NCBI RefSeq assembly: GCF_025698545.1
Contig: NC_068571.1
Coordinates: 40,643,733-40,707,732 of the forward strand
DNA from: Gossypium raimondii
Lineage: Eukaryota > Streptophyta > Magnoliopsida > Malvales > Malvaceae
DNA: 64,000 nucleotides
Reading direction: 5' to 3'
A program made the position numbers and the translations under genes. Under the pieces are notes generated by a model. That model did not search any database. It was given only the letters and a program-made list of their open reading frames with translations, and was not told the DNA's origin. Shown here piece after piece: positions 35,538 through 47,091 of the stretch (position 1 is the stretch's first letter; every line of letters begins with the position of its first letter).

Positions 35538-36634
35538 CTAAATTTTTCCTAACTTCGGTACATAATATACATCATTTAAGGTTAAAACCTTTCCAGAAGT
35601 GAATTGTAGTTCAACAGACCCTTTGCCTTTAATTGTTGCGGTGGAAGAATTTCCCATGTACAAGACATTGTCATTTTCACATTGTGTGAACTTTGTGAAC
35701 ATGCTTTTGTCTTTGCACACATGTTTGGTTGCTCCGGTATCAATCCACCATGTATTATCATCTTGTGCCATATTAATTTCAGATATCATTGCAACGAACT
35801 TTTCGTTATTAGCAGCCTTAGAAAATGATTTCTTCTTTAAAAATCGACATTCATTCTTGAAATGTCCCGGCTTTCCACAATGATAGCATGAGCCTTTTTG
35901 TTTCTTTTTGAACTTAGGTGCTCTATCAGCCTGATTGAACTTTCTTTTGAATGGTTTAGTAGTCTGTACTTCCTCCGTAACATGTACTTTGGCATTTTTA
36001 GAATTTAGGTTCTGATCTTGTTTTCGATACTCTTCTTCAATACGAAGATGATTTGCCAAAGCCTCAAGAGATATTTCCTCTTTCTTATGTTTTAGACTTC
36101 TTTTAAAGTCTTTCCAAGATGGAGGAAGTTTGTCTATTATAGAGGATACCACAATCATTTCATCCATTTTCATATCATATTGCTTAAATTGATTCAACAT
36201 CTTTTCAATATCACGAAATTGTTCCATAACAGAACGACCATCAACCATTTGATAATTATTGAAACGACTGACAAGAAATTTCTTACTTGTAACATCTTCG
36301 GTCATGTATCTTGCCTCCAATTTGTCCCATAATTCTTTAGCGGTGACGTCGTTTTGGTAGGTGTCGAACAAACCATCGATAAACCATTCAATATTTGGCC
36401 CATGCACATGTAATCAACATTGTCCCATTTTGTCTTTCTCGGGTTGCAACAATGATTCGTTTTCATTCTCTTGGTCTTGGAGTATCCAAAACATAAGCAA
36501 TCTTCAAAGTTGATAACAAAAAGTGTATCTTTTTCTGCCATTGTCGAAAATTGCCACCATCAAAACGATCAAGTTTAACAAAGTTGGAAGCCAACTCCCT
36601 TAGTGTTCCACTTTCATGTGTTGTGGTAGTCATC
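35538..36634 (-). pseudogene. Copia gag and protease, broken at the N-terminus
   Basis: The 289-codon frame 36407-35538 carries Gag (AKELWDKLEARYMTEDVTSK, VMEQFRDIEKMLNQFKQYDM, HLRIEEEY), a zinc knuckle CYHCGKPGHFKNEC (about 35890-35847) and the protease active site DTGA (35741-35730) in WWIDTGATKHVC. The Gag N-terminus, from an ATG at about 36634 (RELASNFVKLDRFDGGNF), lies in other frames, so at least two shifts are present. Confidence 0.85.
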
Positions 36635-36672
36635 ATAATATAACCTTAAAATTGTTATTACAAAACTCCGGT

Positions 36673-37280
36673 AAGGAAAATCTCGAACACACGATCGGAA
36701 CTCGAAAAGAAAAAGAAGAAATAGGACAAGGCTCCAAGGCGTGTATCAACCCACTATCTTTAAGGCTATATTCGCCCCCACTTATCTTCAGTGTGCAAAT
36801 GAGTTCCAAGCAAATTAACCTAGAGGACACAATTAAGCCAATGACTATTTGCGTTTTGCACTGACGAGAATAGTCCACTATGCACTGAGTAATGTGTAAC
36901 AAAAACTCAATTTCTACAAAGGATTTTTGCAGTAATACTTTATAGAATAATCTAATAATATTAGAAAATGAAGGAAGAGAAGAAATAATATTAGAATTTG
37001 TTGATATATTTCCAAATGAAAACTCATTCCTATTTATAGGAATTTTCTTGTCTCTTCATAGAGACATTTTCAATAGGTGTCTTTATGAATAAATATATAA
37101 TAATAATTATTCATTTAATTTTGTAACTATTCAAATAATATTTTTTGAATAATTATAATTCTTTTTAAAAATCAAATGATATAACTTTTGACCAATGACC
37201 AAAAGATTTATCTTTTGATTAATTACACCCATTCATTTATAGTTATTGGGATACTATAAATATTTGAAAATGTTCCAACA
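36673..37280 (-). repeat. 5' LTR of copia element 2
   Basis: Begins TGTTGGAACATTTTC on the element's strand and pairs with 31600-32207. Only about 40 bp separate its end from the apparent gag ATG, unusually short for a copia leader. Confidence 0.85.
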
Positions 37281-38211
37281 TTATATCTAACGGTTTTAGG
37301 AAAACATATTTGTCAAAACATGTACTTAAAATATAGAGCTCGCCTATTATGAGGAGCTTGCAAACTGTTCATGTTGAGTTGTCATATTATTGTTCATAAA
37401 AACACATATACAGCCACAAAATAGAGTTTAGAAAGCTCCTGATTAACATTATGGTTCGCACATACGAGTGGCGATCCCTAAACACTCACCAGTTCGCTGA
37501 TAATTCTAAACAAGCTTTGCTTTTCCCTTGTCTTTTCTTGTAAATGATTCAGGCACTTTCGCAATTTTACAAACATACACAAGTCACTTATCAGACAAAG
37601 CACATTAAAACTCATACATAAGCACAAGCGTTCCTAGGTTCGCACATGCTAAACTCTTGGCGAACCTAGTTCCTTTTATTGCAAATCTTCTCAAAAGTTC
37701 TAAAGAAACAAAGTATTACCTTAAGTTCTAAGTGCTAAGTGTTAGGTTCTTGGAACTTGATGATAGAATAATCAACAAAGAATTTTGGGAGAGCTTTGTT
37801 GTTTAACAGAATATAAAATTTCTATAGACACTTGGTGTTTTGGTGTTCTTAGGATACTATAGCCGCAGTAGAAGTAGGAAGAAGTTACGTGCATGAATAA
37901 TGTTACAAAGAGAAAAATAAGTTGTCTTCCTAATTTTGGTAGAATTACCCTTTGACAACTCCTACTTTTGACCCAAACAATAATCACAGCTTACTAGGCT
38001 CATTGGCGACCTCCGTTCGCCAGGCCCTCTAGCGATCCCTGCTTTGCCAAAACCACTGGCGATCAAGTTTTTTGAATCCACTGGTGAACACTAGACCAAC
38101 TATCGAACACAAACTCGACAGACTGGCTAGCGTATACATTTTCACCAGACTTGCTATCGTATACTAGTTCGCCAAGCTTCAAACTCTTAGGCCCTCTTCT
38201 GGGATGTTACA

Positions 38212-38572
38212 ACTTGGCAGCTTGATAACATTTGATTAACTTTACATGGGACTTTCAATACAAAAATGTCTTGTACCATCAATTTCAAAGTCACCAATGT
38301 CCTATTTTCTTACAACCCACGACCCAAATCACCATCACTGTATATATCATTCTACCATTAAACCCAATCCCAATAATAAAAACTTCCCAATAGTAAAAGA
38401 CCTAACAAGCAATAAATAAACAAAAAGAAAAAAAAATCAAGCAACTTAGTCAACCACAGCCTTAAAATTAGAAGCAAAAGAGAAGAGAAAAAGAAGGCTT
38501 GGACCCAACCACGTTTAAGGAGTTTCGATCGTCCCTTCACGTATTCGAATGGTGGAGTTGTAGAGGAGACTA
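38212..38572. other. Short unassigned stretch between two elements
   Basis: No gene or paired repeat seen between the solo LTR and the hAT-like element. Confidence 0.5.
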
Positions 38573-38580
38573 CAAAGAAA

Positions 38581-39772
38581 TAGAGGTGAGCGTTCGATCA
38601 AATCGAACGAAAAAATTTCGAGTTAATCGAGTTGATGAATCCTATTTTATCATCCTAACTCGATTTGAAATTTTCTCGAGTCGAGTCAAGTGAGATGAAA
38701 TTTGAATCGGATATATTTGTTCGAGTTAAATTTTAAAAAAATAACTTTAGGTTATTGTAACCATTGCCACCCGCCGTAATCAAATTTGTCCCCCATAATC
38801 AAATTTGTTATTAACTTTCATCACCTCATAATTTATTTATTAATTTTTTATATACGTGTTATCTTCTTTACTTGCTTAGTTGCTTTAATTATCTTCTACT
38901 TTTTATCGCTATGTATTTTGAAATTAAAAAATATTAAATGTAAAATGTGATTTTTAATAAAATTATTTTAAAGATAAAATGTGAAATTGATACCAATACA
39001 AAACTTTAACATGAATATTTATGACATCATTAATAATTCAATTTTAATATAAAGATTCAATATGATTAATCAATTCAATAATATAAATAATAAAAACGTG
39101 AAATTTAATATAATAATATAAATAGTAGATATAAATAAAATTATTATTTAGGTTTAGAGATTTTTTTTTGGATGATTTTGATTTTTTATTTAGGTGTAAA
39201 GGGTAAGAAGTAAAAGCTTTGGGGGTTTTGAGGAAAAAAATTTTGGACAAAAGTAAATGAGAGAGTAAAATTTTAGAGGGAAAATATTCAAAAAATATTT
39301 TGGGGGTGATGGGTTTTAGGGTAGATGGGGTTGGGAGGGGAGGGAGGGGAGTAAAAGCTTTTGGGGGAAAGTAGGAGAGTAAAAGTTTTAGGGTAAAAAT
39401 AAAAAGTTTTGAGGGTTTTGGAAGTAAAATTTTGGAGGAAAGATATTTAAAAAAATTTGGGGGGAAATGAGTTTGGGGTAGATGGGGGTGGGATGGGAAT
39501 AGAGTAAGAGTCTTGGGGAGAAAATGGGAATGAGTAAAACTTTTAGGAAAAAAGTAAAAGGGTTTGGGTTTTTGGGGTAAAAATATAAAGTATTATAGTT
39601 TGATATTCGGTTTATTCGAATTATTAGAGTTATTCGAATTCGAAAACTTAACACGATTCAAACTTGAAATTCAAAAAAAAAAATTCGAGTTGACTCGAAT
39701 AATTCGATTCGTTTAACTCAAAAATCAAATTTTTATAATTTTTTCGAGTCGAATCAAATTTTGCTAACACTA
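38581..39772. mobile_element. hAT-like non-autonomous element, larger form (1.19 kb)
   Basis: Starts TAGAGGTGAGCGTTCG and ends GCTAACACTA. Flanks CAAAGAAA (38573-38580) and CAAAGAAG (39773-39780) form an 8-bp duplication with one mismatch, typical of hAT. The sub-terminal segments (for example GAGTTGACTCGAATAATTCG near 39690) match the 550-bp element at 24988. The core is G-rich on the plus strand, with an internal duplication of about 160 bp and no coding capacity. Confidence 0.65.
39268..39590. repeat. Diverged tandem duplication, about 160-bp unit, G-rich
   Basis: The order AAAATTTTAGAGGGAAA ... TTTAGGGTAGATGGGG ... GAGTAAAAG ... GTTTTAGG is repeated from about 39427 as AAAATTTTGGAGGAAAG ... 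TTTGGGGTAGATGGGG and so on. The copies are clearly diverged. Confidence 0.65.
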
Positions 39773-40029
39773 CAAAGAAGAACTAGTCTTGAATGAAGGA
39801 TGATTGGATCATCGACGTTGGAGATCGAAGCAGGAGCTAAAAGTTCAAGGCTCATTTTGGGGCATTCATGAAGCTTTTTGGAAAATCCGAGCCCAAATTC
39901 GTGTTTAGGACAGTGAATCGATGCCATTATTTGAGTTTAAGATGATGCCGACGACAGAGTACTGATGGTGGCTATGTGAAAGGAAGGAAAAGCTTTTTAG
40001 GATTTGTTGTTGAGATAAAGAAAGAACGT

Positions 40030-42001
40030 GCCTCCCATAAATCATCTTCTCTTAGTCGATGACTGCCATACCTTCTTCAATGCTTCTATTCAGGCCTGCA
40101 AATCTCTCAAAGCTTTACTTATCAAGTTTTGCTCTCTTCGGGTCTCCAAATAAACTTTGCCAAATCTAAACTCTTCATTAACCCTTCGACAAAGACTCAA
40201 GCAAAAAGATGGTTTAATAGCATTCTTAATGCAGAAAAAGTTAACCTTCCTGGTAAGTATTTAGGACTTGAATTGGGTAAAAAGTCAGAAGAAGAAGGAT
40301 TCCTTCCATATTCCTATGGAAAAGATCAAGTGCAAACTTGCTTCATGGAAGTCGAAATGCCTATCTTTTGGTGGAAGGCTTACCCTTATCAAATCCACAC
40401 TTTTATCCGTCTCACTCTACCCTCTTTCTGTCTTCAAAGCCCTTTCTAATGTATGTGATGAAATTGATAAGAAAATTAGAGCTTATTGGTGAGGTCACGA
40501 TACCAATGTCAGGAAACTTCACACCTGTAATTGGGATAGACTATGTGCACCTATATCCCAAGGGAGCTTGGGTTTTCGTAAGACCAAACTCTTCAATGAA
40601 GGTCTTCTCTCCAAAATGGCTTGACATATAATGACTAATCAACATTGTCTACCATGAAGAGTTCTTTGAGAAAATTATTGTAACCATACAACCTTCGATC
40701 GAGTCAACCCGAAACCATCTGACTCATGGGTATGGAAAAGCATTCTCATTGGTGCAGCAGCGAGAAATATGTTCAATTTTAGAATGGAAAAAGTACTTGG
40801 ATTGATAATAACTCTCTCCAACCCCTTTTGGACATTGCTGTTCCCCATGACTCTCCACTTCAAATTCAAAATTTCATCAGGCCCTAGTGTGACGAATTGC
40901 AGCAAAATAAGTCACTCAAATTGCTTGATATCTATATACCCTCTGATTTATTTAGCAGAACAATCTCATTTTTGGGCGGAGATGACAAGCTTGTTTGGAA
41001 ATTTGATTTCAACGAAATTTTTCGATAAAAAGTGCTTATGATCTTCTTCCATAGGGACTCTAACGTCACTCTCGTCACAACAAACGGTTTGGACTTATCT
41101 TTGGTGACTCAATATTCCTTTTAAAATAATCCTTTTTTTGTGGAAAATTTGTGATGGTTGTCTTCCCACTAAAGACCTTCTCTTAAGGCGAACTTCTAAT
41201 ATTGATTCCATTGTCTTTTATGTAAAGAGAATAGGGAAACTCAGGGACCATCTTTTCCTTACCTACAATTTTGCTAAAGCAGGATGGTTTAGTTTTCCTC
41301 TAGCCTTTCGCACTAACTCTTTTGATAACCCGTCTATCTCCAGTTGGATTTTACAATGGCTGCATGATAACAATCTCAACTCCCAGGATTTCAGGAATTT
41401 CTACACAGTTACAACCTGCACCTTGTGAATTATGTGAAAAATCTAGGAATGATCTTATATTTAGAGGATCCAACCCAAGCCCATTAGTGCTACCAAGAAA
41501 ATTTATGACCTTTACCATTCGATTCTCTACTCCATTCCTGAAACTCCTAGTCAAAACAGGCAACAAAGGCTTCAGTCGGCTATCTCTTCAAATGACCTCC
41601 TTTCTCTTTGGTCTCTTTCTTTGTGCATTGTTCAAAATCTCTATAACGACACTGGAGGAGCTATCGTTGCTCAAAATTCCTACGACTTTCAACTTATGAC
41701 TATTTGTAGGTTCAAATTTGCTAGCAAACTCCATGCTAGAATCCTTGCTCTTTGTGCTATATTTCTTTTGCTCAAATCTCACAATATTCTTTCTTGTAGG
41801 CTAAGGTATGTTAGCAAAAAAAATGGACCAGCATAAGATGGAAGCTTCAACCAACCTTCGAAGATGTTAGACTCTTTCAACATGTCAACATCAGTCACCA
41901 ACCAATAAATAATAGTCAACTAGGAAAAGAGACTAGATAGTGGACTTTAAGTGCCTCTAAAGTCTTCATTAGCTTCTCTTGACATAATTATTCTGGCTTT
42001 T

Positions 42002-42036
<35 letters not shown>
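40030..42036 (+). mobile_element. LINE (non-LTR) relic with (TAA)n tail
   Basis: Plus-strand fragments in order: NHLLLVDDC (decayed F/YADD box, about 40040-40070), LQINFAKSKLFINPSTKTQA, KYLGLELG, KLASWKSKCLSFGGRLTLIK (40340-40400), KALSNVCDEIDKKIRAYW, then FLWKICDGCLPTKDLLLRR (zf-RVT region, about 41125-41180) and an RNase H-like part near 41650-41800. This is the downstream half of a plant L1-type LINE. It ends in TATA(ATA)n at 42003-42036, a simple tail. It is 5'-truncated and full of shifts. Confidence 0.8.
42003..42036. repeat. (TAA)n microsatellite at LINE 3' end
   Basis: About eleven TAA/ATA units follow the last LINE-like sequence and probably grew from its tail. Confidence 0.9.
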
Positions 42037-42040
<4 letters not shown>

Positions 42041-43995
42041 CCTCGACACTTGTAAGTGTGACTAACTATTTAATGATAATTTTTAAAATACTCGCAAGAA
42101 CTGAGAGAGGATTGAGGGACAAAATCTCAACAGTTTAAACATACTTTGACACCTTGACAGGGATGAAAAACTTGATCATTTACCACTTACAAGTACCTCA
42201 ATTTAAAGTGTTAAAGTCGTCCTAAAATCACATTTAAAGAAATAATCTCAAAAAATTAATATAAAAATAAAATACAATATTTTAATTTTAAAAAAATTGT
42301 GGATGTATTCCTAATAAGTTAGTCATTCCGTATTAAAAAGAAAAGAAACTGCATTGGTAATGGGTAATGCTGAAAACTATGCCATATTATAGACTAAAAA
42401 TTATAAGCCTTAAGTTCAAGATTCTTAAGAACCATGGACTTAAAAAATATCTTTGGGGAGACCTGATATTTTAGATTTTACTCTCTTTTTTAATGTATTC
42501 AATTTCTGATATTTATAAGATATTCATGCAATAATTAAGTTCGGTTGTACCATACATTTTTGAATATTAAAATCTAATTGTACTATAACCTTAATTTTAA
42601 ATTTTTATTCAAATTTCAAAACGCTCAAATTACATCCCTAAATTATCGAGATTATATCAATAAAGTCTTTCCATTACTAAATGATTAATTTAACCGTCAA
42701 ATCTTATGTGACATAGTTTAAAATTAAAATTAAAAAGTTTTATTATTCACTCACTCTTTTTATTTTATTTTAGTTTTAAATTTTAAAATTGTGTAATAAC
42801 ATTCTACTTTTCTTTAAAAATTTATTTTAAATTATGCCATATAATTTTAACGATTAAATTAATAATTTTAATAATAAAAGGTATAACATTAATATTATTA
42901 AAATATTTGAAACCAATCAACTCTTTATATAATAAAAGAGTTTGAGCTTTATATTTTATTAATTCAACTAAATTATCAATAAAGTTTCATTGCGTTGTAT
43001 CTTATTGTGAGTTTAATTTCCATGTCTCCATAATTCGTCATAATTAAGGATGGATGGAATCTATATAATTATATATAAAAGGAAGTTCTATATAATTTTC
43101 CTAATGCTGACACATGGAATAGTTTTACTACGACTTTTTACAATTATTAATATCATTAAAATTATTTGTTAAATTTAAGTCTATTGTAATATCATTTTTA
43201 TTACATGACTCTTGAATGAGTATTTTTTTACGATTTTAAAATATTTTAAATTTATTATGTATCAATTTCATATTTTATTATTAGTCAAATACTAAATTAA
43301 TTAATACAAATTTTAAACAAAACAATTAATATATGCACTCAAATTAATTTTAAAGTATACAGAAAGAAAAGGATTTTAGTTTTCACTTAGTTTTAGTAAA
43401 CGCTATATAAATGGAACAATCTCTCTCTCGAAGTTAATGATTAGCATTAAATAGATGACACGTGACAAAAATAAACATATTTATCGGGACAATAAGCTTG
43501 AGTTATGTAACTAATTTAATAAAACATGTCTCAAGTTAAAAGGCAGCACCATCACGTGTGTTAACTGCGAGTGAGGAAAAGAAAATGATATTCTACAAAT
43601 CAAACCCATAGCCAACCGAATCACGCATGATTCTGTTACAACAATAAATAATATTAGTAAATTAAGATAATTTTGAGGCCTTTATTATATTTTCCTTCAT
43701 GTTTTAAAAATGTCTCTAATAGTTTCTTTAGTTTAAAAGGTTGGTAATTTACTTTATAATTGTTCACATTAACAAATTTCATGCATATAAGATGATTCCT
43801 TTTTATTTAAACCGTCAATTAACGGGCGTATTTCAGAGTTCTAATGAAGTTGTTGATGTTAGTTTCCGAATATTGAACAACAATTCTTAGTATTAGAAGT
43901 TAAAATACCCTCACACATACTATTCATTTATATTTCTACTAGCTTGTTCACTTCTAGCGCTAACATAACCATGTGCTTATCTTGTTCATAATAAC
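42037..43995. other. AT-rich intergenic DNA, no gene seen
   Basis: No recognisable frame. A good TATA-like GCTATATAAATGG at about 43402 is followed by a CT-rich stretch, but no coding sequence follows it. Confidence 0.45.
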
Positions 43996-44534
43996 TGTAC
44001 CCAAGGTCATTAAATTATTAGTAAGTTTAAATTTCGATCACTCAACTTCAAAAGGTTACAAAACTATTTGAAAGTTTTCGTTTAAGTTGTTGAACTATTT
44101 TAAAATGTTTATTTAAGTCATTAGGTTGTTAAGTTTTTTTTTTTTTAAAGTCTAGCTAGTGAGCTTCAGGTGATGATTCGACAATTGGTACAATAAATCA
44201 GTACCCATTGATGACTAAAAGAACATACCTTAGTCCAAGTTGATCTGACAGTCAATGTCAAAAAATCGAAGAAGAAAGTTTGGATTCTAGTTTGCAAGTT
44301 CATAACATTCAAAGTTGTTTTATAAAAAAAAATTGAACTATAGGAGAGAAAATGAATGATAGCTTTCGATTGGGACAAGCGGTGTAAACAGAGAAAGCCA
44401 TACAACATTGATTTTAATAACTCAATGACTTAAATGAATACTTCAAATAGTTTAGTGACAATTTTGTAACTTTTTTAAAGTTAAGTGACCAAAACGTAAA
44501 CATACTAATAGTTTAGGGTGTGTAGTTTACCCTA
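43996..44534. mobile_element. Non-autonomous TIR element (MITE)
   Basis: The left arm (about 44006-44125: ATTATTAGTAAGTTTAAA, CACTCAACTTCAAAAGGTTA) is inverted in the right arm (about 44425-44534), whose reverse complement reads CTATTAGTATGTTTACG and CACTTAACTTTAAAAAAGTT. The middle is non-coding. A partial relative lies at 21025-21125. The exact borders and target duplication are uncertain. Confidence 0.55.
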
Positions 44535-45591
44535 AACATTAATAAGAGAAACCTCCTTATGTTTATATAGGTAGAATTCCATCAATGTCTCCATCGTTTT
44601 AGATATTTAAACAATAAATAGTAAACTCCATTAAGAATATTCAAACTCATCCTCTATACACAATGTACCATACTAATTTCCATTAAACTTGTTTTAGAAT
44701 AAGTAAGTTTGAGTAGTACATCATAGACATATAACAATAACTTGTTTTTATCCATTGAACTTTTAAATTAGAGGTTACTAATTAAAATTTGGATTTCCAT
44801 TATCGTTGTCTAATAACGGAGTTGAAACTCGTTCTAATTGTAGTGCTACAAATCAAAGAAAACTATTTTCTCTCACATTCATTACTTTAAATTAAAGATT
44901 GAATATCTAGAATAATCAATCCATATGTTAACATGTCCAAAATTCTATTTTACAACATGCTTTTTGAACATCGTTTTCTTACTACCAAGTCTTTTATGCA
45001 ATAAAATTATTGTCTCATTATTTAAATAACCTTTTACTGACGGTTGCATTAATAGTCAATACATTACTAAATGATTTTGTGACAATTATTTACAGAAAAA
45101 TATTAAAAAGTAATTAGAAAAATTCATCTATCAACAAAATTTAGTTGTACCATATAATACATAAGTAACAATCATAAAGCAAGTATACAAACATATATTA
45201 GAAATTAGAAAACTTATCTGACTTAGTACTTGATGAAAAAATCATACATATGATAGGAAAATATAGAGAATAAAAAAAGGAGAGCATGCAAGATTTAGAG
45301 AGAAAGAAAACCATATTTTAATATTTTTGTCTCTACATTTATATATTGATTAAAATAATAATAAATCATTTTATAAAATTTTAGTATAAACTATTTCGTA
45401 TGTATTTTGGGTTGATAATAATAAGTTAAAATAAATATTTTATGATTATATAATTTTATATGAAATTAATAATTAAAATATTATTTTTTAAGTTAAGGGT
45501 AAAATGAACATTTTATTCCAATCAACTATTTCTCATCTGATACATTTCAACCAATCAAAACTTATTATATCTCTATTCTCTATTCCATTCC
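44535..45591. other. FLA4 upstream region
   Basis: AT-rich, with no other gene seen. It presumably holds the FLA4 promoter; TTATTATATCTC near 45560 is a weak TATA candidate. Confidence 0.4.
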
Positions 45592-45789
45592 ATGTCAATG
45601 AACCGTTCCCCATCATCATCATTCATAATAATGATTATGGTAATCATACTCGCTTTTCATACTTGCCAACTCCCTACTCGCCACTGTCCACTCTTCAAAC
45701 AATCAAAGCCTCTCCCACTTAATTCCTTTTTTTGCTTTTTTTTCCACTCTCAGAACTCTGCAAAAGACAGAGAAAAAGAGAGCAGAGGC

Positions 45790-47091
45790 ATGGCTATTTC
45801 AGTCTCCATTTCCCATATTACCCCTATCACATTGTTTTATTTACTCCTCCTCCTCCTCCTATCCTCCACCGTCACCACCACCACCACCTCTGCTCTCAAC
45901 ATAACCTCCATCCTCTCCTCCTTCCAAAACCTTACCTCCTTCTCCTCCCTCCTCTGCTCCACCTCCGTCGCCCCTGATCTCACGCGCCGCGACCCCGTTA
46001 CTTTACTCGCCGTCCCGAACTCGTACCTCTCCACGTCCCCTTCCTCCGACCTCACGCACCGCCTCCCGCCGTCGTCACTAGGTGACATCCTGCGCTACCA
46101 CGTCCTTCTACAATACTTCTCCTTGAGCGACCTCCGCCAGATCCCACCCTCAGGCGTCCTTGTAACCACCCTCCTCCAAACAACGGGCCGGGTCCATTCC
46201 AACTTCGGCGCCGTCAATATCACCCGTGACCCTTTAACCAACTCCATCACAATCCAATCACCGGCCCCTTTCTCCCCATCCAACGTCACCGTTTTATCGT
46301 TAATCAAAACCCTCCCTTACAATATCACAATCCTAGCCGTTGATTCCCTCCTTGTTCCCTACGACTTCAATCTATTGGCCTCTGAAACCCGGCCCCCCCT
46401 TGGCCTCAACATTACCAAATCCCTAATCGATGGCCATAATTTCAACGTCGCCGCCTCCATGTTAGCCGCTTCCGGCGTCGTCGATGAATTCGAAGCCGAC
46501 GAGGGCGGTGCTGGAATCACTCTCTTTGTCCCCACAGATGATGCGTTCGGTGATCTGCCGGGCAATGTCAAATTGCAGTCACTCCCAGCTGATAAAAAAG
46601 CTGTGGTCCTAAAATTCCACGTGCTTCATTCTTATTACCCTTTGGGTTCACTGGAATCGATCGTGAACCCGGTCCAACCCACATTAGCCACGGAAGATAA
46701 CGGCGCCGGCAGCTTCACTCTCAATATTTCAAGAGTCAATGGATCTGTCGCGATCGATACGGGAATCGTTCAAGCATCGGTTACCCAAACGGTGTTCGAC
46801 CAAAACCCCGTTGCCATTTTCGGGGTTTCCAAGGTTTTGTTGCCTAGAGAGATTTTTGGGAAAGACTCGGCTGGAGTAACATCGAAGCCGGGGAATGCGG
46901 TGGTGGGGACGACAGTTCAGCCGCCGGAAACATCTCCATCACCGGAGAATTCGGCCGGGTTTAGTGGTCCAGCGTCACATCTTTCATCGCCGCCGGGATT
47001 TCGTGAAGAGATAACATCGAAGGGTGGAAGATATCGAATGCAAAGCTGCATTGTTACTGTATGTTGTATAGGATTGGTTCTAGTGGTATGA
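45790..47091 (+). CDS. FLA4: FLA4/SOS5-type fasciclin-like arabinogalactan protein
   Basis: Intronless, 433 residues from the ATG at 45790. A signal peptide (ITLFYLLLLLLLSS) is followed by fasciclin domain 1 (about residues 37-190; H1 box VTLLAVPNSYL, YH at 103-104) and domain 2 (about 207-360; GITLFVPTDDAF at about 242, FH at 276-277, VSKVLLP at the end). A Pro/Ser-rich stretch suited to arabinogalactan glycosylation (PPETSPSPENS) and a hydrophobic C-terminus (CIVTVCCIGLVLVV) for a GPI anchor follow. Many N-x-S/T sites are present. GSLESIVNPVQPTLATEDNG and FDQNPVAIFGVSKVLLP are close to Arabidopsis FLA4 (SOS5), a cell-surface protein needed for root growth under salt and for seed mucilage. 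An in-frame ATG lies upstream at 45592, but the signal peptide supports 45790. Confidence 0.93.
   Translation: MAISVSISHITPITLFYLLLLLLLSSTVTTTTTSALNITSILSSFQNLTSFSSLLCSTSVAPDLTRRDPVTLLAVPNSYLSTSPSSDLTHRLPPSSLGDILRYHVLLQYFSLSDLRQIPPSGVLVTTLLQTTGRVHSNFGAVNITRDPLTNSITIQSPAPFSPSNVTVLSLIKTLPYNITILAVDSLLVPYDFNLLASETRPPLGLNITKSLIDGHNFNVAASMLAASGVVDEFEADEGGAGITLFVPTDDAFGDLPGNVKLQSLPADKKAVVLKFHVLHSYYPLGSLESIVNPVQPTLATEDNGAGSFTLNISRVNGSVAIDTGIVQASVTQTVFDQNPVAIFGVSKVLLPREIFGKDSAGVTSKPGNAVVGTTVQPPETSPSPENSAGFSGPASHLSSPPGFREEITSKGGRYRMQSCIVTVCCIGLVLVV

Larger units (their letters stand above)
31600..37280 (-). mobile_element. Younger Ty1-copia retrotransposon, nested
   Basis: LTRs of about 608 bp (31600-32207 and 36673-37280) differ at roughly 3% by eye. 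Flanking TTATA at 31595-31599 and 37281-37285 is an exact 5-bp duplication. Internal DNA on the minus strand carries gag with zinc knuckle, protease, integrase, RT and RNase H. Integrase is broken, and smaller shifts occur at the RNase H end. The LTR's 3' terminus does not show the usual CA at the point set by the duplication, and no tRNA-iMet primer site is seen. Confidence 0.88.
30215..38211. mobile_element. Long solo LTR (about 2.3 kb) split by a nested copia element
   Basis: The left end TGTAACACCCC (30215) and right end GGGATGTTACA (38211) are the inverted termini of a plant LTR. The flanks are exactly ACTTG on both sides (30210-30214 and 38212-38216), a perfect 5-bp target duplication. 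Without the copia insertion (31600-37280 plus its duplicated TTATA) about 2.31 kb remain, with no coding and recurring TTCGC/GCGAAC motifs. One LTR with its own target duplication means recombination removed the internal part. Gypsy origin is likely from length and ends, but not shown. Confidence 0.75.

Noticed and set aside
43402-43440. GCTATATAAATGG followed by a CT-rich stretch, like a core promoter
   Set aside because: No coding sequence or splice pattern follows within a sensible distance, so I do not call a promoter.
45837-46571. Minus-strand frames across FLA4
   Set aside because: GC-rich antisense shadows of a well-recognised gene.
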